A stretch of 64,000 nucleotides of DNA from JAGWBF01 sp963663025 (lineage in GTDB: Bacteria; Chloroflexota; Dehalococcoidia; Lucifugimonadales; JAGWBF01): contig OY760073.1 in the NCBI GenBank assembly GCA_963663025.1, forward strand, positions 1,736,001 to 1,800,000, read 5' to 3'. The position numbers and the translations under genes are program-made. Under the pieces are notes generated by a model. That model searched no databases and had not been told where the DNA came from. It saw only the letters and a list, made by a program, of their open reading frames with translations. Position 1 is the stretch's first letter. Every line of letters begins with the position of its first letter. Shown one piece after another: positions 1-7,695 of the stretch.

Positions 1-85
1 CGGAGTAGCCACCCTTGGCTTCCAGGACGAGGATCTTCCGCAGAGCATCCAGGCAGGAGGTTGTTGCAGGGTTTCGCACAGCCAT
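1..85 (-). CDS. recG: RecG helicase, N-terminal fragment (runs off left edge)
   Basis: On the minus strand an ATG at 85-83 opens a frame that stays open to base 1 and encodes 28 residues, including the stretch LDALRKILVLEAKGGYS. This resembles the N-terminal leader of RecG in Chloroflexota and Firmicutes (LRKxLxLExxxGYxDRAV). RecG is the ATP-dependent branch-migration helicase that remodels stalled forks and Holliday junctions. The neighbourhood supports the call, because FakA and rpmB commonly sit next to recG. It follows the DegV gene on the same strand with a 68-nt gap. Only the first 28 residues are visible, with no helicase motif, so the call rests on a short match plus gene order. Confidence 0.6.
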   Translation of the reverse strand, partial: MAVRNPATTSCLDALRKILVLEAKGGYS

Positions 86-153
86 CGTGCAGACAGTCTA
101 TCATAGCTGCCGCCTCGTTTCGGGCATCCCGTTGTCAGGGGAAGCTACCAGCC

Positions 154-1014
154 CTAATAGTCGGACATGACACAGATGCCGAGGCCTCCGGGCCCGGCGT
201 AGGTGCCGACAACCGGTCCAAAGTCGGCGACGATGACATCGTCCGGGGAGACCAATGAGGAGAGTCCATCCTTTACGCGCTGGACCTCCTCCGGGGTGGA
301 GCTGTGGACTATGGCCGCGCTGCGTACCGGGGCTGCTCCCTGGGCGATCTCCAGCAGCTTTGCAATTGCCTTATCGCGCGTCCGCACCCGATCCAGTGGA
401 TGGACCTCGCCATCAGCAATGGTAAGGATGGGTTTGATGCTGAGGAGAGTACCCATGAAGGCGTTGGCCTTGCCGATCCTTCCACCCTTGGCCAGATATT
501 CCAGGGTGTCCAGGAGCACGTAGCACCCCGTCTTGGCGATCATGGTCTCGATGGCCTTTCCCACGTCCTCCATGGAGGCACCGTCGTTAACCAAGCGGGC
601 GACCTCCAGAACCACCAAGCCCAAGCCCATGGATGCCATGCCGGAATCGACAATCTCCACCCGACCATGTCCTTGCTGGCTACCCGACGCATCTTCCCAC
701 GTATTGCGAGCCTGCCATGCCGAATTCAGCGTCCCGCTCAGCTTCTCCGATATGTGGATGGAGATAACGTCGTCCCCCTGGGAGGTCAGGTACTCGTAGG
801 CTTGGACGAAATCGTTCACCGAAGGCTGAGAGGTCTTGGGAAGCTCAGTTGCTTCCTTGAGGCGTGTATAGAACTCTTCCGAGGTGATGTCGATGCCGTC
901 CTTGTATGTGTCGTCCCCAAAGTGGACGTTCAGGGGAACGACGACGATGCCCAAGGCGTCGGCCAGGCTTTGTGGAATATCGCTGGTGCTGTCAGTAACA
1001 ACTCTTATGGACAC
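154..1014 (-). CDS. DegV family fatty-acid-binding protein (FakB-like)
   Basis: A 286-residue DegV protein of usual family length. The N-terminal TDSTSDIP motif (residues 7-14) and the central ISEKLSGTLNSA stretch form the fatty-acid carboxylate and phosphoryl-transfer site in FakB proteins. FakB presents an exogenous fatty acid to the kinase FakA, which phosphorylates it to acyl-phosphate for phospholipid synthesis. The kinase gene lies directly upstream on the same strand with a 15-nt gap, so the two very probably form one transcript. No signal peptide or membrane segment is seen, so it should be cytosolic. Which fatty acid it prefers cannot be read from the sequence. Confidence 0.9.
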   Translation of the reverse strand: MSIRVVTDSTSDIPQSLADALGIVVVPLNVHFGDDTYKDGIDITSEEFYTRLKEATELPKTSQPSVNDFVQAYEYLTSQGDDVISIHISEKLSGTLNSAWQARNTWEDASGSQQGHGRVEIVDSGMASMGLGLVVLEVARLVNDGASMEDVGKAIETMIAKTGCYVLLDTLEYLAKGGRIGKANAFMGTLLSIKPILTIADGEVHPLDRVRTRDKAIAKLLEIAQGAAPVRSAAIVHSSTPEEVQRVKDGLSSLVSPDDVIVADFGPVVGTYAGPGGLGICVMSDY

Positions 1015-1029
1015 AGGTACCGCCCTTTC

Positions 1030-2778
1030 TCACTCCAGGGAAGCGATATAGTGATAGTGGGGTTGCCCACCGTGCACAACCTGCACATCAACTCCATGGT
1101 GTGATTGCTGGATCATCTCCGAGGCTTCGTTTGCCTCCCCTTCAGTTATATCTTCACCCCAGTACAGGGTCACCAGCTCGAAGGACTCTTCACCGCGCCC
1201 TGTCAGCATGGCTGAAATGGCGCCGGCAAGGGTCTCGGAAGCCGAAACCCCAGTTGCTGCCACCTCTCCGTTGTGCAGGCCGATGTACTGCCCCAAAGTT
1301 ATCTCGGCGCCCTTCACTGTGGCATCGCGGACAGCCTGGGTTACCTCCAGCGTTTGCACCTCGCCCAGGGCGTGTTCCATCGCTTCCAGGTTCGAGTCCT
1401 TTTCACCCTCCGGGTTAAAGGACAGCAGGGCAGCCACACCCTGGGGCAGGGTACGTGAAGGCAGAACGGTGATGACGGGGCTGCCCCCGGCCAGGTCGGC
1501 CGCCTGGTTGGCGGCCGGTATGATGTTGGAGTTGTTGGGAAGGATGACTACGTGGCTTGCCCCGGTGTTCCGGGCCGCCTCGAGGAGGTCACCGGTGCTG
1601 GGATTCATTGTCTGACCCCCGGTTACGACGCCGGCGCATCCCAGCTCTTTGAACAGGCTGGCGAACCCTTCTCCCGATGCTACCGCTACCACCGCCAAGG
1701 CCCCTGAGGTGGCCTGCTCGCCGCCGGCCATTTCGGAGTGCAAAGCGACAAACTCATGGTGCTGCTGGTCGATGTTCTCCATGCTGATCTGGCTTATGGT
1801 GCCCAGGGTCACCGCCAAGCTGATGATGGGACCGGGGTCGTGGGTGTGGAGGTGCACCTTTGCCACGGACTCGTTCCCCACAACAACCGTCGAGTCGGCC
1901 ATGGAGGCAAGCTGAATTCGGAGCTGCTCTACATCGATATCCTGGCCACTGAGAAGGAACTGGGTGCAGTACCCGTAAAGCTCATCCTGGGTAGCCTGCA
2001 GGTACTCCTGGCTGACCGATGTGACCGACGAGAGGCTCCCATCGCCAAAAGTGCGCCCATCGTCATCCAGAACAGGTATGGAGAGCCAGGAGTCGTCATG
2101 GTCGATGGGTTCGTTGCAAAGGTGCCGGTATGCTCCCTCCAGGAGGATGACAAAGCCCTGACCTCCCGCATCCACCACGCCCGCCTCGCGGAGAACGGCT
2201 AGCTGCAGGGGAGTCCGGCAGAGGGCATCCTTGGCAGCGCCAAGGGCGGCTTGCCATGTGGCCAGAACATTCTCGGAAATCGCATCGTCCTCGGTGTACC
2301 GCACGACGGCCCTGGCAGCCTCGCTGATAACGGTGAGCATGGTCCCATCCACCGGTTTGCTCACTGCCCTGTTCGCGGCCTGGGAAGCTGAGGAGAAGGC
2401 TTTAGCAACGTCCCTGCTGCCGAAGGAGTCTTTGGAGCGAAGACCCTGGGCCAAGCCGTGGAAAAACTGGGATAGTATGACTCCGCTGTTGCCCCGGGAG
2501 TTCATGAGGGCTCCCTGGGCCATGGCAGCCGCCACATCCCCAGCCGAGTCGCCGGGGCTCTGCCCGGCGGCCTCGTTCACGGCGCGCATCGTAAGGAGCA
2601 TGTTGGTGCCCGTGTCGCCATCGGGCACCGGAAAAACGTTCAGGGCGTTGACGGCATCCCTATATTTCTCGAGACACTGGGTTGCCGTCAGGAAAGCGCG
2701 GCGCAAGTCATCGCCGTTCAGATAGTCTTGTTGATGGGGATTCGGGCCTTCCGGACCGACGCCTTGACTGCTCTGCAA
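1030..2778 (-). CDS. fakA: DAK2/DhaL-domain fatty acid kinase FakA (YloV family)
   Basis: A 582-residue protein with an N-terminal DhaL kinase domain. PDGDTGTNM (52-60) is the Mg-ATP-binding Asp cluster, followed by a GNSGVILSQFFHGLA motif, KPVDGTMLTV and REAGVVDAGGQGF. The middle and C-terminal parts match the YloV/FakA extension, which docks FakB. It transfers phosphate from ATP to FakB-bound fatty acid. The start is a TTG at 2778-2776 preceded by a GGAGA element, and no in-frame ATG lies close enough upstream of the DhaL domain. The gene is divergent from rpmB (86 nt apart), an arrangement common beside recG. Confidence 0.9.
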   Translation of the reverse strand: MQSSQGVGPEGPNPHQQDYLNGDDLRRAFLTATQCLEKYRDAVNALNVFPVPDGDTGTNMLLTMRAVNEAAGQSPGDSAGDVAAAMAQGALMNSRGNSGVILSQFFHGLAQGLRSKDSFGSRDVAKAFSSASQAANRAVSKPVDGTMLTVISEAARAVVRYTEDDAISENVLATWQAALGAAKDALCRTPLQLAVLREAGVVDAGGQGFVILLEGAYRHLCNEPIDHDDSWLSIPVLDDDGRTFGDGSLSSVTSVSQEYLQATQDELYGYCTQFLLSGQDIDVEQLRIQLASMADSTVVVGNESVAKVHLHTHDPGPIISLAVTLGTISQISMENIDQQHHEFVALHSEMAGGEQATSGALAVVAVASGEGFASLFKELGCAGVVTGGQTMNPSTGDLLEAARNTGASHVVILPNNSNIIPAANQAADLAGGSPVITVLPSRTLPQGVAALLSFNPEGEKDSNLEAMEHALGEVQTLEVTQAVRDATVKGAEITLGQYIGLHNGEVAATGVSASETLAGAISAMLTGRGEESFELVTLYWGEDITEGEANEASEMIQQSHHGVDVQVVHGGQPHYHYIASLE

Positions 2779-2864
2779 TGGTGGTCTCCGTCCTTGTTTG
2801 CGAGGCGTCGCTGTGCTATTCTAGCTCGGACGATTCTACAGAAAGCATCCATGCGGGTCAATTT

Positions 2865-3074
2865 ATGAAATGTGAAGTATGCGGGAAAATTGGCATGTCG
2901 GGGAACAACGTCAGCCACTCCAAGCGGCGGACGAAGACCTGGTTCGCTCCCAACGTGCACAAAGTTACTTTGACCGAGGGGGATAGCCGAAAGAAGACGA
3001 AGATCTGCACCCGTTGCCTGAGGACCCGCCACAAGCCTCCCCGCACCCGCGGCAGGACTGCCCAGACCGTCTAG
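2865..3074 (+). CDS. rpmB: 50S ribosomal protein L28
   Basis: A 69-residue L28 beginning MKCEVCGKIGMSGNNVSHSK, which is a family signature. Two CxxC pairs (Cys3/Cys6 and the ICTRC pair near the C-terminus) make this the zinc-binding C+ form. The open frame extends further upstream, but the ATG at 2865 gives the conserved N-terminus and the usual length. The Shine-Dalgarno element is weak. The gene is divergent from fakA and converges on rpe, overlapping the end of rpe by 4 nt. Confidence 0.95.
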   Translation: MKCEVCGKIGMSGNNVSHSKRRTKTWFAPNVHKVTLTEGDSRKKTKICTRCLRTRHKPPRTRGRTAQTV

Positions 3075-3766
3075 GGTTCCCCAGCTCCCTCAACCGCCGC
3101 CCTCAGGTCCCGTATCGCCTCCGCCACCGAAGTGCGCTTGTTGAACACGGCGGACCCAGCCACCAGGATCGTTCCTCCGGCCTTTACCACCTTGGGAGCT
3201 GTACCGGCATCCACCCCCCCGTCCACTTGGATCTCAGCGTCGAGTTCGCGCTCCTTCAGCAGACGGGATAGACGGCTTACCTTGTCCAGCACCTCGGGGA
3301 TCATCTTCTGCCCGCTGAAACCAGGGTTTACCGTCAGTACCAGCACCATGTCCAGGTAGGGCAGCGCCTCTTCTATGGATCCCAAGGAGGTGGACGGGTT
3401 CAGGGCAACGCCCGCCTTAAGGCCCTGTTCCTTGATCTGATGGATGGCCTTATGAAGGTGAGTGCATGCTTCGACGTGCACAAAAATATGGTCCGACCCT
3501 GCCTTGATGAAATCGTCCAGCAGCTTCTCCGGCTCTTCTACCATCAGGTGCACGTTCAGGGGCAGGGACGTGGTCCCACGGATGCCCTCGACCACCACGG
3601 GGCCTATGGTCAGGTTGGGGACGAAGCGCCCATCCATCACATCCACGTGGATATAGTCCGCCCCCGCCTGTTCAGCCTCCCGCACCTGCTCTCCCAGGCG
3701 GGCAAAGTCGGCAGACAATATGGACGGGGCGATCTTTATCTTCTTGCCGTTTTTGAGTGAGGTCAT
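3071..3766 (-). CDS. rpe: Ribulose-phosphate 3-epimerase
   Basis: A 231-residue TIM-barrel enzyme interconverting ribulose-5-phosphate and xylulose-5-phosphate. Visible signatures are APSILSADF (13-21), the metal-binding HVDVMDGRFVPN (40-51, His40 and Asp42), HLMVEEPE, VNPGFSGQ and the C-terminal VDGGVD with the catalytic/metal Asp, then GGTILVAGSAVF for phosphate binding. Length is standard. It begins at the base next to the argH stop codon on the same strand, so it is probably translated from the tail of the arg transcript. Confidence 0.97.
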   Translation of the reverse strand: MTSLKNGKKIKIAPSILSADFARLGEQVREAEQAGADYIHVDVMDGRFVPNLTIGPVVVEGIRGTTSLPLNVHLMVEEPEKLLDDFIKAGSDHIFVHVEACTHLHKAIHQIKEQGLKAGVALNPSTSLGSIEEALPYLDMVLVLTVNPGFSGQKMIPEVLDKVSRLSRLLKERELDAEIQVDGGVDAGTAPKVVKAGGTILVAGSAVFNKRTSVAEAIRDLRAAVEGAGEP

Positions 3767-5122
3767 CTACTCTTCTCCACCCTGGGCTAGGAGTTTTCGC
3801 GCTTCCTGCAGAGCCTTTGCCACCTGCTGGGGGGCAGTCCCCCCTTCCACATCCCGGGCGGCCACCGAGGATTCCGCCGTCACCTGGAGCACGCCCTCGT
3901 CGAAGGCTGGGGAGAGCTTCCGGTACTCCTCCAAGGTAAGGTCCATAAGGTCGGCGTTGCGAGAGATGGCGTAGCTCGATAGCCGGGCAACTATGCCGTG
4001 AGCTTCCCTGAAGGGCACCCCCTTGCTGGTGACCAGGTAGTCCGCCAGGTCCGTGGCCAGCATCTGCCCTTGGGACGCGGCCTTGGAAAGCCTGTCAGCA
4101 TTGACCTGCATGGTGCTTAACATGCCCGTGAACACCCCCAGCGTAGCCAGCAAAGTGTCCACGGTGTCGAACAACCCCTCCTTGTCCTCCTGCAAGTCCC
4201 TGTTGTACGCGAGGGGCAGCCCCTTCAGGACCGTCAGGATGGCCATCAGGTGGCCGTACACCCGCCCCGTCTTGCCGCGGGCAAGCTCGGCGTAGTCGGG
4301 GTTCCGCTTCTGGGGCATTATGCTGCTGCCCGTCACATACTCTTCAGCCAATGTAACGTACCCGAACTCCTGGGAAGACCACAGCACCAGCTCCTCGGCA
4401 AGGCGAGAAAGGTGCATCATGCACATCGCTGCCGCCGAGTGGTATTCGACCACAAAGTCCCGGTCCGACACAGCATCCATGCTGTTGGGCGTGGTCCGGC
4501 TGAAGCCCAGCTCGTTTGCAAGGTACTGGCGGTCCACAGGGTAGGGCACCCCCGCCAATGCCCCGCTGCCCAGGGGCAGGGCGTCGGCCCCATCCTGGGA
4601 GTGCTCGAACCTGCGGATGTCCCGTTGCAGCATGTGAAAGTAGGCGAGCAGGTGATGGGCGAACAGGACCGGCTGGGCGCGCTGCACGTGGGTGTAGCCG
4701 GGAATCACCAGGCCGGGATTAGCTTCCGCCAAATCCAGCAAAGCCCCCTGGAGGTCCCGGATTCTCGCTATGGTGTCCCCGACCACCTCGCGGAGGTACA
4801 GGCGCACATCCAGGGAGATCTGGTCGTTGCGGGAGCGGCCCGTATGAAGCTTCCCTGCAGTATCGGCGCCGATGACCTCATGCAGTCTCCGCTCGACGTT
4901 CATGTGGATGTCTTCCAGCTCAGGGCGCCAGGGAAAGGTACCGCCCTCTATCTCTCCCCGGATCTGCTCCAAACCATCCGCGATCTTCCGGGCCTCTTCC
5001 TGGGTGATGATGCCCTGTTTGCCCAGCATTCGGGCATGGGCAATCGAGCCGGCTATGTCCTGGCGGTACAGACGCCGGTCGTAGTGAATGGAGACGGTGT
5101 AGCTGGAAGGGTCGGTGCTCAT
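3767..5122 (-). CDS. argH: Argininosuccinate lyase
   Basis: A 451-residue member of the fumarase/aspartase superfamily that cleaves argininosuccinate to arginine and fumarate. The signature TGSSIMPQKRNPD (264-276) is intact, as are TGRSRND (94-100) and PGYTHVQRAQP. The N-terminus is short: the usual LWGGRF leader before the (F/Y)DRRLY segment is missing, and I could not find it upstream in frame, so this may be a lineage variant. It lies downstream of argG (94-nt gap) and abuts rpe. Confidence 0.95.
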   Translation of the reverse strand: MSTDPSSYTVSIHYDRRLYRQDIAGSIAHARMLGKQGIITQEEARKIADGLEQIRGEIEGGTFPWRPELEDIHMNVERRLHEVIGADTAGKLHTGRSRNDQISLDVRLYLREVVGDTIARIRDLQGALLDLAEANPGLVIPGYTHVQRAQPVLFAHHLLAYFHMLQRDIRRFEHSQDGADALPLGSGALAGVPYPVDRQYLANELGFSRTTPNSMDAVSDRDFVVEYHSAAAMCMMHLSRLAEELVLWSSQEFGYVTLAEEYVTGSSIMPQKRNPDYAELARGKTGRVYGHLMAILTVLKGLPLAYNRDLQEDKEGLFDTVDTLLATLGVFTGMLSTMQVNADRLSKAASQGQMLATDLADYLVTSKGVPFREAHGIVARLSSYAISRNADLMDLTLEEYRKLSPAFDEGVLQVTAESSVAARDVEGGTAPQQVAKALQEARKLLAQGGEE

Positions 5123-5216
5123 CTGCTGGCGCGCTTTCGACTCTAAGGCCCGCTCGTTGCGGAAACTCCCTTGCCCAGGGGAAATTCAGGAAATACCCAG
5201 ACCCTGCAATTATACC

Positions 5217-6422
5217 CTAATCGCTGCCGGGCTCCTTGCGTTGTACCTGGGCCTGGGTGCGAACGGGCAGGCCGAATATGCGGATGAACCCCTCAGCCGA
5301 GCTGTGGTCGAAGGTGTCACCCCGGTCGTAGGTGGCCAGCTTCAGGTCGTACAGAGCGTAGGGGGACTTACGGCCTACGACGGTGCAGTTGCCCTTGTGC
5401 AGGCGCAAGCGAACGGTGCCCTCCACATGCTCCTGGGTGCTGCGGATGTAGGCGTCCATGTCCTCCCTGTGGCGGGTGAACCACTGCCCGTTATAGACCA
5501 AGTCCGCATACTCCTGGGCAATGCGGGACTTCAGACGCAGCTGCTCCCTGCCCAAGGTCAGGGCTTCCAGGGCCTTGTGCGCTGAGTGCAGGAGAACAGC
5601 CGCTGGGGCCTCATACACCTCCCGGGACTTGATGCCCACGAGGCGGTTCTCCACATGGTCGATGCGTCCCACCCCGTGCTGGCCTGCAACCTCGTTCAAA
5701 TGGCGCACCATGTCCACACCGGGCATCTCCTCGCCATCAAGGGCGATGGGGACTCCCTCCTTGAATGTCAGCTCGAGGAAAACAGGTTCGTCGGGGGAGT
5801 CGGAAATGGAGCGGGTCCAGGCATAGGCATCCTCGGGCGGCTGGTGCCAGGGGTCTTCCAAGTCCCCGGTTTCTATGCTTCTGCCCCAGAGGTTTTCGTC
5901 GATGGAGTAGGGGCTTCTCCCCAGGCGGATGGGAAGGTTGCGGGCGGAGGCGTACTCGATCTCCTCCTCCCGGCTCATGCCCCATTCCCGCATCGGAGCG
6001 ATCACCTTAAGCTCGGGAGCCAGCGCCGCAACACCCACATCTATGCGCACTTGGTCGTTGCCCTTTCCTGTGCAGCCGTGGGCGATGGCAAAGGCCCCCT
6101 CAGCCCTGGCAGTCTCCACCAAGTAGCGGGCGATGAGGGGACGCCCCAAGGCGGTCGCCAAGGGGTACTGCTCTTCGTAGATGGCGCCGGCGCGAAGAGC
6201 CGGCAGGAGGAAGTCCCGCATTAAGTCCTCCCTCCCGTCTATCGTCAGTGCCCGGTGGGATCCGATAGCCAACGCCCGCTGCCGAATCTCCTCCAGGTCC
6301 ACCATGCCCAGGTCGATGGTCAGGGTGACCACCTCGGCATCGTAGCGTTCTTGAAGCCACGGTATGGCTACCGAGGTGTCGAGCCCTCCGCTGTAGGCGA
6401 GGACGATGCGATTGGGTGCCAT
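5217..6422 (-). CDS. argG: Argininosuccinate synthase
   Basis: A 401-residue ATP-dependent ligase joining citrulline and aspartate. The PP-loop AYSGGLDTSV (9-18) lies at the N-terminus, followed by GCTGKGNDQVR for citrulline/aspartate binding and SPYSIDENLWGRSIE. Length and architecture are standard. It sits between argD and argH on the same strand with small gaps (49 and 94 nt), consistent with one arginine-biosynthesis transcript. Confidence 0.97.
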   Translation of the reverse strand: MAPNRIVLAYSGGLDTSVAIPWLQERYDAEVVTLTIDLGMVDLEEIRQRALAIGSHRALTIDGREDLMRDFLLPALRAGAIYEEQYPLATALGRPLIARYLVETARAEGAFAIAHGCTGKGNDQVRIDVGVAALAPELKVIAPMREWGMSREEEIEYASARNLPIRLGRSPYSIDENLWGRSIETGDLEDPWHQPPEDAYAWTRSISDSPDEPVFLELTFKEGVPIALDGEEMPGVDMVRHLNEVAGQHGVGRIDHVENRLVGIKSREVYEAPAAVLLHSAHKALEALTLGREQLRLKSRIAQEYADLVYNGQWFTRHREDMDAYIRSTQEHVEGTVRLRLHKGNCTVVGRKSPYALYDLKLATYDRGDTFDHSSAEGFIRIFGLPVRTQAQVQRKEPGSD

Positions 6423-6471
6423 GAGCCTCCTTCGGTGCTCTATCGATGATCGGATGCCCGACCAGCTAGGC

Positions 6472-7695
6472 TTAGACCGCCTTCAGGGCAGCTTCCAGCC
6501 GCTCGATGGCAGGGTCTATCTCCGCGGGTGTAATGTTCAGCGGGGGCATGAACCTGATGGCGTTGGGCTTCACGGGGTTCAGCAGCAGCCCCTCTTCGTT
6601 GGATTGGCCAACCACCTTGCCGGAGATGTTGTCATCGAACTCCATCGCCATCAAGAGACCCTGGCCGCGAACGTCGGAGATGAAGCCGTACTTGGTCCGG
6701 AGGCCTTCCAAGCCTTGCCGCAGGTACTCGCCCATGCGCCGGGCGTTGGCAGGAACGTCGTTCTCGATGATGTAGTTCGTGGAAGCGTAGGCCGCAGCGC
6801 AGGTCAGGGGATTGCCACCAAAGGTGGAGCCATGATCGCCGGGCTCCAGGGCCATGCAGCTGTCCTTGGACATGAAGGCGCCTATGGGCACCCCTCCTCC
6901 CAGCCCCTTAGCCAAAGCCATGCCGTCCGGTTCGATGCCGAATGATTCGTAACCGAACAGGGTCCCCAGGCGCCCGAAACCAGTCTGCACTTCGTCCAGG
7001 AGCAGGAGCAGTCCCTGGCTGTCGCACCACTCCCGGACCCTGGTCAGGTAGTCGGGAGACGGGATGATTACGCCGCCCTCTCCCTGTACCGGCTCCAGGA
7101 GCACCGCGGCCGTGCGGTCGGTGGTGGCTTCCATGATGGCTTCGACGTTGTTGTAGTCCACGTGCACGAAGCCGGGGGTCAGGGGTTGGAAGGGCTCCTG
7201 GTAGTGGGGCTGGCCCGTGGCCGCCACCATGCTCATGGTGCGTCCGTGGAAGGAGTTGTAGGCGGTGATAACCTCGTAGGCCCCATCCCGGTTCTTCTTG
7301 CCATACTTCCGCGCCAGCTTCGACACCCCTTCCAGGGCCTCCGCACCGCTGTTGGAGAAGAACACCTTGTCCAAGGCGCTGTTCTCCACCAGGATCTGGG
7401 CCAGCCGAAGCTGAGGAAGAGTGTAGAACTGGTTCGAGGTTTGCAGCAGGGTGGAGGCCTGCTGGGTTATCGCCTCGGTTATGGCAGGATGGGAGTGCCC
7501 CAGGTTGTCCACCGCCCATCCGGCGCAGAAGTCGAGGTACTCCTTGCCTTCCACATCCCACACCTTGGTGCCCTCACCGCGGGCCAGCACCACGGGCTGG
7601 CGCCTCACTGTGTACATGTAGTACTGCTTCTCCATGTCCATCCACTGGCTGGAAGTCATCTCCTGAGGTCCACCGGCGCCGGTTTGGGTGCTCAT
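6472..7695 (-). CDS. argD: Acetylornithine-type class III aminotransferase (ArgD)
   Basis: A 407-residue PLP enzyme of aminotransferase class III. SNSGAEA binds the PLP phosphate, LLDEVQTGFGR carries the PLP-ring Asp, and GMALAKGLGGG contains the Schiff-base Lys (about 263). FHGRT is also present. Position between argB/argJ and argG makes N-acetylornithine aminotransferase the best assignment, although related omega-aminotransferases share these motifs. Its start codon overlaps the stop of the upstream UPF0182 gene by 4 nt, indicating translational coupling to an apparently unrelated membrane protein. Confidence 0.88.
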   Translation of the reverse strand: MSTQTGAGGPQEMTSSQWMDMEKQYYMYTVRRQPVVLARGEGTKVWDVEGKEYLDFCAGWAVDNLGHSHPAITEAITQQASTLLQTSNQFYTLPQLRLAQILVENSALDKVFFSNSGAEALEGVSKLARKYGKKNRDGAYEVITAYNSFHGRTMSMVAATGQPHYQEPFQPLTPGFVHVDYNNVEAIMEATTDRTAAVLLEPVQGEGGVIIPSPDYLTRVREWCDSQGLLLLLDEVQTGFGRLGTLFGYESFGIEPDGMALAKGLGGGVPIGAFMSKDSCMALEPGDHGSTFGGNPLTCAAAYASTNYIIENDVPANARRMGEYLRQGLEGLRTKYGFISDVRGQGLLMAMEFDDNISGKVVGQSNEEGLLLNPVKPNAIRFMPPLNITPAEIDPAIERLEAALKAV